From: Sediminibacterium sp. FEMGT703S | GTDB taxonomy: Bacteria > Bacteroidota > Bacteroidia > Chitinophagales > Chitinophagaceae | Assembly: GCA_002786355.1 (NCBI GenBank) | Contig: PGCO01000004.1 | Coordinates: 219,297 to 283,296 of the forward strand | Direction of reading: 5' to 3' | Length of the DNA: 64,000 bases | Part shown: positions 9,002 to 16,999 of the stretch, one piece after another | Layout: every line of letters begins with the position of its first letter | Position numbering within the stretch: the first letter of the stretch is position 1 | Position numbers and translations under genes: made by a program | The notes under the pieces: model-generated | Told to the model about the DNA's origin: nothing | What the model saw: the letters and a program-made list of their open reading frames with translations, nothing else | Databases searched by the model: none

Positions 9002-9520
9002 ATGAAAAAAATTCTATTAACGGTCACTACATTATTATTGCTTTCTACAGTTGTTGTAGCGCAACAACGTTATGCCATTATTGACACGAAGTATATCCTA
9101 AGTAAAATACCGGAATACAGAGATGCCGATAAGAAATTACAATTAGTAGGAGAACAATGGCAAAAAGAGATTGACGATAAGCAAGCCATTTTAGACAAAA
9201 TGTACAAGAATTATGAGGCTGAGCAGGTGATGCTTACCGAAGAGTTAAGAAAGAAACGGGAGGACGAACTATTTGTAAAGGAAAAAGAAATTCGTGATTT
9301 GCAAAAAAAACGCTTTGGATATGAGGGAGATTTATTTAAAGAGCGCCAAAAATTAGTTAAACCTATACAAGATAAAGTGTACAACGCTATTCAAAAAATA
9401 GCAGTAGCAAGGGTTTATGATTTTATCTTAGATAAAAGTGAAGGAATTACCGTTATATTTGCCGACCCAAAACTGGATAAATCCGATGAGGTTTTACGCG
9501 AATTGGGCATTAAAAATTAG
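9002..9520 (+). CDS. OmpH/Skp family periplasmic chaperone, first copy
   Basis: 172 residues from the ATG at 9002, which places the signal peptide (MKKILLTVTTLLLLSTVVVA, then QQ) at the N-terminus; longer starts would overlap bamA. The mature protein begins with the Skp strand RYAIIDTKYILSKIPEY. It continues as a long charged coiled coil from about residue 50 to 125 (the Skp arms) and ends with FILDKSEGITVIFAD. Skp holds unfolded outer membrane proteins on the way to BamA, and bamA is 16 bases upstream, so a common operon is likely. Confidence 0.88.
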   Translation: MKKILLTVTTLLLLSTVVVAQQRYAIIDTKYILSKIPEYRDADKKLQLVGEQWQKEIDDKQAILDKMYKNYEAEQVMLTEELRKKREDELFVKEKEIRDLQKKRFGYEGDLFKERQKLVKPIQDKVYNAIQKIAVARVYDFILDKSEGITVIFADPKLDKSDEVLRELGIKN

Positions 9521-9552
9521 TCAACCAAAAACAAACAATAAATTTCATTACA

Positions 9553-10161
9553 ATGAAAAAATTTCTTTTAGTGTGTGTGGCTTTTGCAGCGGTTACACTT
9601 TTTTCTAACAGCGCAAGTGCACAAGTTAAAATAGGATACTTTGATGAGCAAGCAGCTCTTTCATTATTTCCTGGTATTGCTAAAATTGATACCTTATTGA
9701 ATAGCTACAGATTAGATTCTTTACAAGAAGAATACAAATACAATGTAGCCGACTTTCAACGTAGAGACAGCATCTTCAAAAAAGATTCTGCTACAATGCC
9801 TGCTAAAGCTAGAGAATTAGCTACTAGAGAGTTATTGCAATTGCGCTACAAATTGGTAAACTGGCAAGAATATTCTCAGCAAATGGAGCAAGCTAAATAC
9901 GAAGAGCTTGTTGGGCCATTCAGACAAAGATTATATACAGCTGTTCAAGAAATCATTGCAGAACAGAAATATACAATCGTATTAAAATCAGATGTGATTT
10001 CTCCTTATGGAACACCTAATTTATTAGACAATATTACTATCCGTGCTGCTCAAAAATTAAAGTTAGCATTGCCTAAAGAAATTGAAGATGCATGGAAAGC
10101 TGCATCTGGAAGCGGTTCTGCTCCAGCAAAGCCAGCTGCTAAGCCTGCAGGTAAAGGATAA
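9553..10161 (+). CDS. OmpH/Skp family periplasmic chaperone, second copy
   Basis: 202 residues with a signal peptide (about 1-23, ending NSASAQ). VKIGYFDEQAALSLFPG opens the Skp fold; residues 50-125 are the coiled-coil arms, and YTIVLKSDVISPYG closes the body. It differs from the first copy in a low-complexity tail rich in Ala, Lys, Pro and Gly after residue 183. It lies 32 bases after its paralogue and is followed by a strong terminator, so it ends the uppS/bamA/skp transcript. Confidence 0.85.
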   Translation: MKKFLLVCVAFAAVTLFSNSASAQVKIGYFDEQAALSLFPGIAKIDTLLNSYRLDSLQEEYKYNVADFQRRDSIFKKDSATMPAKARELATRELLQLRYKLVNWQEYSQQMEQAKYEELVGPFRQRLYTAVQEIIAEQKYTIVLKSDVISPYGTPNLLDNITIRAAQKLKLALPKEIEDAWKAASGSGSAPAKPAAKPAGKG

Positions 10162-10183
10162 TTATTAGCAAAACATATTTACT

Positions 10184-10220
10184 GCCTCTCTGATTTGTTT
10201 CAGAGAGGCTTTTTGTTTTT
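10184..10220 (+). terminator. Intrinsic terminator after the second skp gene
   Basis: A perfect 10-bp stem (gcctctctga / tcagagaggc) with a 6-base loop, followed by TTTTTGTTTTT. It ends the bamA-skp-skp transcript 22 bases after the stop; murI begins 11 bases past the T-run. Confidence 0.9.
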
Positions 10221-10231
10221 ATCTTTAGCGT

Positions 10232-11062
10232 ATGCATCAACCATCACCAATTGGCGTTTTTGATAGTGGATATGGAGGATTAACCATTTTGAAAGAATTG
10301 GTAAAGGAATTGCCTCAATATGATTACTTATATCTTGGGGATAATGCAAGAGCCCCTTATGGTACCAGATCTTTTGATACGGTTTACCAATACACTTTAG
10401 AAGCGGTTCAATGGTTTTTTAGTCAAGGATGTGAATTAGTAGTCTTGGCTTGTAATACCGCTTCAGCAAAAGCTTTAAGAACAATCCAACAAAGAAATTT
10501 AGCGGCATTTGGACCTTCTAAAAGGGTATTAGGGGTGATTAGACCCACCGCTGAAGTGATCGGTCGTTTTTCGGAGTCGGGGCAGCTAGGTGTGTTAGCC
10601 ACTAAGGGTACGGTTAATAGTGAGAGTTATTTGTTAGAGATTGCCCATTTTTTTCCTGATATGACCGTGTTTCAACAAGCATGCCCTATGTGGGTGCCAT
10701 TGATTGAAAATGGAGAGCATGAAGGGGCTGGTGCAGACTATTTTGTAAAAGACAGTTTGGGGCAGTTATTAGGTCAATCACCTGCGATTGACACTATTTT
10801 ATTGGCATGCACCCATTATCCGTTATTGATTCCTAAAATTGAAGCTAGCATACCCAAACATATTCAAGTGGTTTCACAGGGTGAAATTGTTGCCCAAAGT
10901 TTGGCCAATTACCTAAAACGTCACCCTGCTATGGCCGATCATTGCTCCCAAAATGCTCATATAAGGTTCTGTACCACCGATTCAACTACCGATTTTGATG
11001 AAAAAGGGGCTATTTTCTTCGGAAAATCATTGAAATCGGAGCATATAGTGTTGGGTCATTAA
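10232..11062 (+). CDS. murI: Glutamate racemase
   Basis: 276 residues. It interconverts L- and D-glutamate for peptidoglycan synthesis. Active-site residues are visible: D11-S12 in IGVFDSGYGG, the first catalytic Cys C74 in LACNTASAK, and the second, C193, in LACTHYPLL. GDNARAPYGTR near residue 36 is also family-typical. Cytoplasmic. The last codons of murI contain the -33 box of the rpmH promoter. Confidence 0.95.
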   Translation: MHQPSPIGVFDSGYGGLTILKELVKELPQYDYLYLGDNARAPYGTRSFDTVYQYTLEAVQWFFSQGCELVVLACNTASAKALRTIQQRNLAAFGPSKRVLGVIRPTAEVIGRFSESGQLGVLATKGTVNSESYLLEIAHFFPDMTVFQQACPMWVPLIENGEHEGAGADYFVKDSLGQLLGQSPAIDTILLACTHYPLLIPKIEASIPKHIQVVSQGEIVAQSLANYLKRHPAMADHCSQNAHIRFCTTDSTTDFDEKGAIFFGKSLKSEHIVLGH

Positions 11063-11081
11063 CCTTTTTTACTTAATTTTG
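11051..11081 (+). promoter_or_regulatory. Promoter of rpmH-rnpA-yidD
   Basis: TTG at 11051-11053, a 20-base spacer, then TAATTTTG at 11074-11081 matches the Bacteroidota sigma-A consensus (TTG-N~20-TAnnTTTG). It leaves an untranslated leader of about 75 bases before rpmH. The -33 box is inside the end of murI. Confidence 0.65.
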
Positions 11082-11161
11082 CCGTCCTTTCACAAGCGGC
11101 GGTATGGTGACTGCAGCAATGAAATGAAACCATATTTTAGGGTTAGTAAAAAAAGACATCA

Positions 11162-11317
11162 ATGAAACGTACATTCCAACCACACAAGCGTCGTCGTAAA
11201 ACCGTACACGGTTTCCGTAAGCGTATGGAGTCTGCTAATGGCCGTAAAGTACTGGCAAGCCGCAGAGCGAAAGGACGTAAGAAACTTACTGTTTCTAGCG
11301 AAAAAGGATTAAAGTAA
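11162..11317 (+). CDS. rpmH: 50S ribosomal protein L34
   Basis: 51 residues beginning [20 protein letters not shown] and ending GLK. This is the almost invariant, extremely basic L34 sequence, including [20 protein letters not shown]. It is a large-subunit rRNA-binding protein. As in most bacteria it is followed by rnpA and yidD. It has its own promoter and a hairpin terminator right after it. Confidence 0.97.
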   Translation: MKRTFQPHKRRRKTVHGFRKRMESANGRKVLASRRAKGRKKLTVSSEKGLK

Positions 11318-11345
11318 TCCCCCTTTTGTAGGGCATGATCATATT

Positions 11346-11374
11346 AAGCTCCGTCTTTATGACGGAGCTTTTTT
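11346..11374 (+). terminator. Terminator-like hairpin between rpmH and rnpA
   Basis: A perfect 10-bp stem (aagctccgtc / gacggagctt) with a 5-base loop, followed by TTTT. It lies 28 bases after rpmH and 13 bases before rnpA. It probably sets a high L34 to low RnpA ratio by partial termination. Confidence 0.8.
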
Positions 11375-11387
11375 AGTTTTGTATACT

Positions 11388-11792
11388 ATGACATCAAGCA
11401 ATACTTATTCAAGGCAAGAAAAACTTAAGAGCAGAAAAGCCCTTGAGCAATTATTTGCAAAGGGTAAGTCGTTTAGTGTCTTTCCAATTAAAGTGTTTTA
11501 CACTGTTTCTGATGGGGAGTTGGTTAAAGCCGGGGTTGGTGTTAGTTCAAGAATATTTAAAAAAGCGCACGATAGAAATTGCGTAAAGCGTTTGTTGCGA
11601 GAAGTATATCGTACACAGAAGCAACCACTTTATACAGGGGTTGCAACCCATCAAAAGCAACTCAATGTATTCTTTCTATACATCGGAAAAGAGTTACCTG
11701 TATTTGCAGAATTACAAGTAGCAATGGGAAAAACCTTGGAAAAATTGATCCGAAAAATTAGTGAAACCACTCCCGATGTGCAGCAGCTGTAA
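11388..11792 (+). CDS. rnpA: Ribonuclease P protein component
   Basis: 134 residues from the ATG at 11388; a TTG nine bases earlier is possible but unneeded. It binds the RNase P RNA and helps mature tRNA 5' ends. The N-terminal LKSRKALEQLFAKGKSF strand-helix and the RNA-binding signature AHDRNCVKRLLREVYR (about residues 60-75, the RNR motif as DRN-x-x-KR) are clear. Basic and cytoplasmic. Its 3' end may overlap the start of yidD. Confidence 0.92.
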   Translation: MTSSNTYSRQEKLKSRKALEQLFAKGKSFSVFPIKVFYTVSDGELVKAGVGVSSRIFKKAHDRNCVKRLLREVYRTQKQPLYTGVATHQKQLNVFFLYIGKELPVFAELQVAMGKTLEKLIRKISETTPDVQQL

Positions 11793-11844
11793 TCAACCCG
11801 ATATAAAAAAAAATCAAACACTAAACGCATTTTCTGTCACGCGG

Positions 11845-12057
11845 ATGCTTGGTTATTTATTGATTCCCTTTATCAAAATTTACCAATATATTATTTCTCC
11901 TGTGATGGGACCTAAGTGCAGATTTGTTCCTACCTGTTCTCAGTACGGAGAACAAGCATTGAAGCAATACGGCTTGTTTAAAGGCGGCTGGTTGCTTATG
12001 AAGCGTCTTAGTAAATGCAGGCCTGGCGGGGGTTCTGGTTGGGATCCTTTACCTTAA
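11845..12057 (+). CDS. yidD: Membrane protein insertion efficiency factor YidD
   Basis: 70 residues from the ATG at 11845. It has the diagnostic IKIYQYIISPVMGPKCRF, then PTCSQYGEQAL and a glycine-rich C-terminus (CRPGGGSGWDPL). YidD is a small amphipathic protein that helps YidC insert membrane proteins, and it commonly follows rnpA. The start is uncertain: in-frame starts at 11776 (ATG) and 11761 (GTG) would overlap rnpA and add a 23-28 residue extension holding a CSSC motif. I chose the start that gives the normal family length. Confidence 0.88.
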   Translation: MLGYLLIPFIKIYQYIISPVMGPKCRFVPTCSQYGEQALKQYGLFKGGWLLMKRLSKCRPGGGSGWDPLP

Positions 12058-12058
12058 T

Positions 12059-12655
12059 TTATTCAGGCGCAACAGTAAGTGCTTGTAGTTTCGTAATCAT
12101 TTCCCTGATTTCTTTAATGCTGTAAAAGCGATAAATTTCAGGATCTTTTCCGTCTACTTTTTCTGCAGAGCGCATCTGATGATAAGGTCCTACAACTTGT
12201 GCTTGAGGGTTACTTGTGATGAAAGCAGCTTGGTTCGGAAGGATGAAAAAATTTCTATTTGCTGCAGAAACATTTTTTCCTTGACTCAATTGTTGTAATG
12301 AATCTATTTTTTGAACAAGGCTCTCTTGGGTAATTACTTTCTGTGCTTGGCCTGCGCTTGAGTACTGTTGATAGCTACCAATAATTGTATCATTCTTTAC
12401 ATTGATGATATACAAGCCATTTTCTTTTAATTGAACAGTGGCTTCACCAGCTGGGGTGTTTAATTTAAAACTGATATCTGCTTTATTTACCGCAACTAGT
12501 TTTTCTTCATGACCTGCACCATCTTTTGCTTTTATTGTACCCGCATTTAGGTCAACCGCAGCTTCTCCTTTGCTCATGATGATAATGGTTTTATCATTCC
12601 CTGCGCAAGCGATTAATAAACTGCTGACTAAAAAAAAGGCGAGTAGGTTTTTCAT
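12059..12655 (-). CDS. Putative lipoprotein of unknown function
   Basis: 198 residues from the start that places a lipoprotein signal at the very N-terminus: MKNLLAFFLVSSLLIAC, with the lipobox LIAC near residue 17 and no Asp at position +2. The mature part is polar, predicted mostly beta in the first half (VDLNAGTIKAKDG, AEATVQLKENGLYII) and helical at the end. I do not recognise a family. It converges on yidD with a single base between the stop codons. It lies downstream of sodA but a terminator separates them. Confidence 0.65.
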   Translation of the reverse strand: MKNLLAFFLVSSLLIACAGNDKTIIIMSKGEAAVDLNAGTIKAKDGAGHEEKLVAVNKADISFKLNTPAGEATVQLKENGLYIINVKNDTIIGSYQQYSSAGQAQKVITQESLVQKIDSLQQLSQGKNVSAANRNFFILPNQAAFITSNPQAQVVGPYHQMRSAEKVDGKDPEIYRFYSIKEIREMITKLQALTVAPE

Positions 12656-12666
12656 AAAAGTTGATT

Positions 12667-12702
12667 TAAAAAAAATCACGCTGCAGTTATCTACAGCGTG
12701 AT
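12667..12702 (-). terminator. Intrinsic terminator after sodA
   Basis: A perfect 9-bp stem (atcacgctg 12675-12683 / cagcgtgat 12694-12702) with a 10-base loop. On the minus strand it is followed by eight T residues. It ends sodA transcription 20 bases beyond the stop. Confidence 0.85.
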
Positions 12703-12722
12703 GTGAAATTACATGTTTTTAT

Positions 12723-13328
12723 TTACTTCGCTGCAGCAAAACGCTCAGCAACTTTGCTCCAGTTTACTACATTCCAAAATGCAGCTAAATAATCTGCTCT
12801 GCGATTCTGGTATTTCAAATAATATGCGTGTTCCCAAACATCAGCACCTAAAATAGGCGTGCCTTTTACTTCCGCAACATCCATCAAAGGATTGTCTTGG
12901 TTTGGAGTAGAACTTACTTCTAATTTGCCATCCTTTACAATCAACCAAGCCCAGCCACTTCCAAAACGAGTCATACCAGCAGCCGCAAATTTTTCTTTGA
13001 ATGCATCAAATGATCCGAAAGCAGCATCAATAGCTTCTGCTAAAGCACCAGAAGGTGTGCCACCTGCATTTGCAGCTAAGCTCTCCCAGAAAAAAGTATG
13101 GTTCCAATGGCCACCGCCGTTGTTACGAACTGCTGGGCTAATGCTGCCAGCTGCTTTCACTAATTCTTCTATAGACTTTCCTTCGTTGGGAGTTCCAGCA
13201 ATGGCTTTGTTTAAATTGTCTACGTATGCTTGGTGATGCTTACCATGGTGGATCTGCATGGTAGTGGTATCAATATGCGGTTCTAGTGCATCGTGTGCGT
13301 AGGGTAAAGGTGCTAGTGTAAATGACAT
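12723..13328 (-). CDS. sodA: Superoxide dismutase (Fe/Mn family)
   Basis: 201 residues, the usual size. It dismutates superoxide. The metal ligands are present: H27 in [13 protein letters not shown], His near residue 80 in [13 protein letters not shown], and Asp and His near 163-167 in [13 protein letters not shown]. Tyr35 is the gateway tyrosine. No signal peptide, so cytoplasmic. Distinguishing Fe from Mn use is not safe from sequence alone. A -7 box lies 34 bases upstream and a terminator follows. Confidence 0.95.
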   Translation of the reverse strand: MSFTLAPLPYAHDALEPHIDTTTMQIHHGKHHQAYVDNLNKAIAGTPNEGKSIEELVKAAGSISPAVRNNGGGHWNHTFFWESLAANAGGTPSGALAEAIDAAFGSFDAFKEKFAAAGMTRFGSGWAWLIVKDGKLEVSSTPNQDNPLMDVAEVKGTPILGADVWEHAYYLKYQNRRADYLAAFWNVVNWSKVAERFAAAK

Positions 13329-13361
13329 ATTTATCTGTTTAAAATGTATAATAATCTATTA

Positions 13362-13369
13362 CAAATTTA
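13362..13369 (-). promoter_or_regulatory. Candidate -7 element of sodA
   Basis: Read on the minus strand this is TAAATTTG, an exact TAnnTTTG match, 33 bases before the sodA ATG. No clear -33 TTG at the standard distance. Confidence 0.4.
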
Positions 13370-13431
13370 AGTAGCATTGGTTTAACTAGGTGTTAAAGGG
13401 TGGATTTGTTTCGGAATTCGACATAAAGTAG

Positions 13432-13544
13432 TTAGGCTGTTTTAAAATTAAACGCTCACTGCCGATAATTGCATTGCTCTAACTCACATTCTCCTATTTT
13501 CAGCAATTATCGAATGTTCGCTTATTAATTTTAAAACAGCCTAA
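13432..13544. repeat. Imperfect palindrome P1
   Basis: A 113-base inverted repeat. The outer arms, 13432-13451 and 13525-13544, are perfectly complementary over 20 bases (TTAGGCTGTTTTAAAATTAA and its complement). A second perfect 10-bp block, CGATAATTGC at 13463-13472 with its complement at 13503-13512, lies inside. Between the blocks the arms differ: CTGCCGA on the left, TCGAATG on the right. The inner part is shared with palindromes P2 and P3; the outer arm is not. It lies between the DUF1311 gene and sodA. There is no T-run, so it is not a typical terminator. Confidence 0.85.
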
Positions 13545-13558
13545 TCATTATTTGTTTT

Positions 13559-13587
13559 TCGAATGCTCATTCACGTGATTGTTTGAG
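13559..13587 (+). repeat. Isolated half-arm of the palindrome family
   Basis: 29 bases starting TCGAATGCTC and ending TTGTTTGAG match 24 of 29 positions of the right arm of P2 (17073-17101). The copy stands directly after P1 and has no left partner nearby, so it looks like the remnant of an older palindrome. Confidence 0.7.
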
Positions 13588-13610
13588 TACATCCAACCTT
13601 CTAAGTTGCA

Positions 13611-14165
13611 TCAATTGCCTTTTATAATATCGTCATAGTAATTAAAAATGTCTATGCACCTTTTTACAACTAGATCAGCATAAGAACTGGTTACAATATT
13701 CGATTGTATTGTGCCTCCTCCTGAGTATTCATCTTTAGAAAGAGTTCTAATTAATTTAGATTCTGTATCTCTGAATTGCAACCAAGCTTTTTGTGCGGTC
13801 ACAAGTGTAGTTTTATCTTGAGGCTTTAATAGTTTTAAAAGCCTGTTATAATATTTATTGAGCAGTTGATCATAAGCGGATGACATCTCTTGTACAGCTT
13901 TATTCATGCCAGCTGTTGTATAATCTAGATCTATCCTTTTCGATAAAACTTGTTGAATATAAAATGTATCAATCGAAAACGCTATTTCATCTGAACTGAG
14001 TTCTTTTCGTTCAAGGGTTTTCTTGTAAGCTGGTATTAATTTATCTACGGCTGTTTTTATTTGTTGTAAAACCTGAGGCGTTATTGCTTTGGGTCCATCA
14101 ATTTGCGCTAGGGAGCGAATACTAATAAAAGTGAATAACGTAATTATAAATACTCTCCTCATCAT
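13611..14165 (-). CDS. Secreted DUF1311 / LprI-like protein
   Basis: 184 residues with a signal peptide (about 1-21, ending RSLAQ). The C-terminal half carries the DUF1311 (lysozyme-inhibitor LprI N-terminal-like) pattern: SSAYDQLLNKYYNRLLKLL, then the helix DKTTLVTAQKAWLQFRDTESKLI, then a GGGTIQS turn. Family members are periplasmic and some inhibit lysozyme; most are unassigned. The usual cysteines of the LprI type are missing here, so lysozyme inhibition is not supported directly. It diverges from the ABC permease and is bounded on its 3' side by P1. Confidence 0.65.
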   Translation of the reverse strand: MMRRVFIITLFTFISIRSLAQIDGPKAITPQVLQQIKTAVDKLIPAYKKTLERKELSSDEIAFSIDTFYIQQVLSKRIDLDYTTAGMNKAVQEMSSAYDQLLNKYYNRLLKLLKPQDKTTLVTAQKAWLQFRDTESKLIRTLSKDEYSGGGTIQSNIVTSSYADLVVKRCIDIFNYYDDIIKGN

Positions 14166-14243
14166 AGAAAAATTAAGTTGATTGTTAGATAACTATACCT
14201 ATTAAAACTAGATATCAAAATACATATAATTTATTTATATTTG

Positions 14244-15710
14244 ATGATGTTATTCTCTTTAATCGTTAATGAGACCAAAAAAATAGTTAGAAGTAGGCAT
14301 TCTGGAGCAAGTTTGTTTGGACAAATTTTTATAGGCTTTCTGATTGTATATCTTTTATCCTCTGCCATTGTACTTGGTGCAATGTTGAATGCTATCTTAT
14401 ATAAATTTACCCCAGGAAAAGAGTTTGACACTTTTTGTGTAATCTTGCTTTATTACTTTTTAATTGATATACCTCTTCGTTATTGGTTTCAAGAATTACC
14501 AACTTTATCTGTTAAGCCCTATTTAATTCAGAATGTAAAGAAAAGCCAACTCATTAATTTTTTAAACCTTCGTTCTTTACTAAGCCTTTTTAATTTAATT
14601 CCATTGGTATTATTTATACCATTTATGGTAGGAAGTGTTTTAGAGAAATTTGGAGCTAGTGTTTTCATAGCTTTTCTAGTTTGCCTATTTTTTCTAATGC
14701 TTGCCAATCATTTTATGATAATTTATTTAAAGAGAAAATCAATTATCAATACAAAATGGTTATTTGGATTTGTGCTTGTTATTGCATCTATTTTTTTGTG
14801 TACTGCCAATAATATTTTTTCAATTTCAGCTATATCGGTTTATTTCTTTCCGCAGTTGCTCAACAATTCTTGGCTTGCATTGATTCCGGTTTTATTTTTT
14901 CTATGGGCATTTCTTATCAATCGCTCATTGTTAAGGGCTAATTTTTATCTTGATATTGATGCCAATAGCAAAGCAAGCAGCAATCTTTCTTTAAAATGGA
15001 CTGATAGCTTTGGTGTATTAATTTCAAATGAATTAAAACTAATATTCAGAAATAAACGCCCGAGAAATACCATTTTAATGAGCTTCATATTTCTTTTATA
15101 TGGTTTTATGATTTATGATAAAGAATTGTTTGATGAACAATCGCCTAGGCTGATAATTATCGTTATGGCGTATATGATTACGGGTTTGAGTAGCTTGAAT
15201 TATATGCAGTTTTTATTTTCTTGGCAAACAGCACATATAGAACAATTGATGATTTCGAAACATGGACTCACGAATTATGTAAAAAGCAAGCTCAGTTTAG
15301 TAAGAATTTTAAACACTTTTCCATTTATTATTAGTTTGTTTTACGGCATAATAGATTGGAGAATCTTACCATTGCATATCGCGTTATTTGCATTTAATAT
15401 TGGGCTTATTTTACCGCTTGGCGTATTGATTAATGTTTATAATACAAAGGGAATTGATATCAGTAAAAGTGCCAATTTCAATTATCAAGGAGTAGGATTA
15501 AATAGTTTCTTAACTACATTAATTCCATTGCTCTTATTAATGGGGATTTATGGTATTGTTATGCCATTCTTTGGATTTTGGTCTGCTGTTGTTGCAATTG
15601 GAATAGTAGGTTTCATTCCATTATTTCTTCAAAATTGGTGGATCAATCAAATAGCAGAGCGCCTAAAAAAACAAAAATATTCAATCGTAGCAGGCTTTAG
15701 AGAAAAATAA
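14244..15710 (+). CDS. DUF5687 family ABC-type permease
   Basis: About 488 residues (ATG codons at 14244 and 14247 are equally possible). It has some ten or more hydrophobic segments grouped in two halves separated by a polar stretch near residues 245-270 (LIFRNKRPRNT). This fits a full-length ABC-2 exporter permease. No signal peptide or enzymatic motif. The next gene, 4 bases downstream, is its ABC ATPase, so the pair should form one transporter in the inner membrane. Substrate unknown. Codon use looks more AT-rich than in the flanking housekeeping genes. Confidence 0.75.
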   Translation: MMLFSLIVNETKKIVRSRHSGASLFGQIFIGFLIVYLLSSAIVLGAMLNAILYKFTPGKEFDTFCVILLYYFLIDIPLRYWFQELPTLSVKPYLIQNVKKSQLINFLNLRSLLSLFNLIPLVLFIPFMVGSVLEKFGASVFIAFLVCLFFLMLANHFMIIYLKRKSIINTKWLFGFVLVIASIFLCTANNIFSISAISVYFFPQLLNNSWLALIPVLFFLWAFLINRSLLRANFYLDIDANSKASSNLSLKWTDSFGVLISNELKLIFRNKRPRNTILMSFIFLLYGFMIYDKELFDEQSPRLIIIVMAYMITGLSSLNYMQFLFSWQTAHIEQLMISKHGLTNYVKSKLSLVRILNTFPFIISLFYGIIDWRILPLHIALFAFNIGLILPLGVLINVYNTKGIDISKSANFNYQGVGLNSFLTTLIPLLLLMGIYGIVMPFFGFWSAVVAIGIVGFIPLFLQNWWINQIAERLKKQKYSIVAGFREK

Positions 15711-15714
15711 ATTA

Positions 15715-16410
15715 ATGATGATATTCATAGAAAACCTTACAAAAAAATTCGGCGGCGTAGTTTGTGCAAATATTCCTGAGTTAAGTATTAATAAAGGTGA
15801 ACTTATTGGATTAGTTGGTAATAACGGGGCGGGCAAAACAACACTGTTTAGATTGGTACTCGACTTATTAAAATCTGAGTCTGGAACTGTTTCAATAAAA
15901 GGTATTCCAGTTAATGGTACAGAAGATTGGAAAAACTATACAGCAGCGTATTTGGATGATGGTTTTTTGATTGATTATTTAACTGCAAGCGAGTATTTTT
16001 ATTTTGTTGGTAAACTGCATGGTCTAAATAAACAAGAAGTAGATGATCGTGTTTCTTCCTATGCTTATTTCTTTGACGGTGGGGTAGACTTCAAAAAATA
16101 TATACGTGATTTATCAAAAGGGAATCAGTTTAAGGTGGGGATTGTAGCTTGCCTATTGCAGAAACCTGAATTATTAATTTTAGACGAGCCGTTTGCGAAC
16201 TTGGATCCTAGTTCGCAAATTAGATTAATTAAAATATTACAGGAATTGAATATTAATGAACGAACTACTATTATTGTTAGTAGCCACGATTTAAATCATA
16301 TAGCAAAATTAAGTACCAGGATTTTACTGATGCACAAGGGAGAGATCATCAAAGACATATCTGTAAGTACAGAAACGCTAGATGCACTAGTTGAGTATTT
16401 TAATGTTTAG
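15715..16410 (+). CDS. ABC transporter ATP-binding protein
   Basis: 231 residues. Walker A GNNGAGKTT near residue 36, a C-loop LSKGNQFK instead of the usual LSGGQ, Walker B LLILDEPF, D-loop NLDPSSQ and switch His in VSSHDLNH are all present, so it should hydrolyse ATP. It starts 4 bases after the DUF5687 permease gene and is its obvious partner. The LSKG form of the C-loop occurs in other exporter ATPases and need not mean loss of function. Its 3' end overlaps the convergent CIA30 gene by 4 bases. Confidence 0.88.
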   Translation: MMIFIENLTKKFGGVVCANIPELSINKGELIGLVGNNGAGKTTLFRLVLDLLKSESGTVSIKGIPVNGTEDWKNYTAAYLDDGFLIDYLTASEYFYFVGKLHGLNKQEVDDRVSSYAYFFDGGVDFKKYIRDLSKGNQFKVGIVACLLQKPELLILDEPFANLDPSSQIRLIKILQELNINERTTIIVSSHDLNHIAKLSTRILLMHKGEIIKDISVSTETLDALVEYFNV

Positions 16411-16943
16411 TTCATGCTTATCCCATCAATTAATAGTTTAAAATCTTCTTCTTTTTTATTAGATATTAAGAAGCTGATTTGCTCTATGTTTTTATAGTTG
16501 AAATTTGGCCTATTTAATTTTTGACCAAAATACTGAGGATAAAATTCGCCAATGGCTAATCGAATGGTTTCCCATTCTCCTGAAGTTTTAAAGGGGTGAA
16601 CATAAGATACAGACTGATATAAATCATTCTTGAGCCTAAATTCATATTGTTTGCCATCACCTTTTACTCGTAAAACAATGTATTTTGTTTCATCAGGAAT
16701 AGTGGCGGATTGGTTCAATTGAATGGATGCAAACCCACCATTGTTTTCCAAAGAAACATGACCAGAAAATTGACCATGACCTTCATTAGCAATCAAAAGG
16801 TTGCTTTTGGATACGCCACCCATCACTCCATCGTTCACAATTCTCCATTCTCTTAAATTTGTTTTGGTAGAAAAACGATAGATTTCTTTCATATTATTTT
16901 GGGGATACCAATTAAATGTGAGTAGCAGTAGAATCCATTTCAT
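16407..16943 (-). CDS. CIA30 family protein
   Basis: 178 residues with a short hydrophobic N-terminus (MKWILLLLTFNWYP). The remainder matches the CIA30 / NDUFAF1 beta-sandwich: EWRIVNDGVMGGVSKSNLL near residue 35, GFASIQL, a KGDGKQYEFRLK strand, and FKTSGEWETIRLAIGEF. In mitochondria CIA30 assists complex I assembly. Bacterial homologues are often exported and may bind carbohydrate or act as assembly factors, but their role is open. It converges on the ABC ATPase and lies just left of P2. No nuo genes are in the window. Confidence 0.8.
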   Translation of the reverse strand: MKWILLLLTFNWYPQNNMKEIYRFSTKTNLREWRIVNDGVMGGVSKSNLLIANEGHGQFSGHVSLENNGGFASIQLNQSATIPDETKYIVLRVKGDGKQYEFRLKNDLYQSVSYVHPFKTSGEWETIRLAIGEFYPQYFGQKLNRPNFNYKNIEQISFLISNKKEEDFKLLIDGISMN

Positions 16944-16999
16944 CATATTATATTTCTATCTATTAATACAATCATTTACACTACTTGTTCAAAATCATT

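Noticed and set aside
13432..13544. P1 as an integron attC site, because GTTAGGC occurs at its edge and GCCTAA at the other
   Set aside because: attC sites read RYYYAAC at the left and GTTRRRY at the right; here the order is reversed. P2 and P3 lack these boxes and there is no integron integrase in the window.
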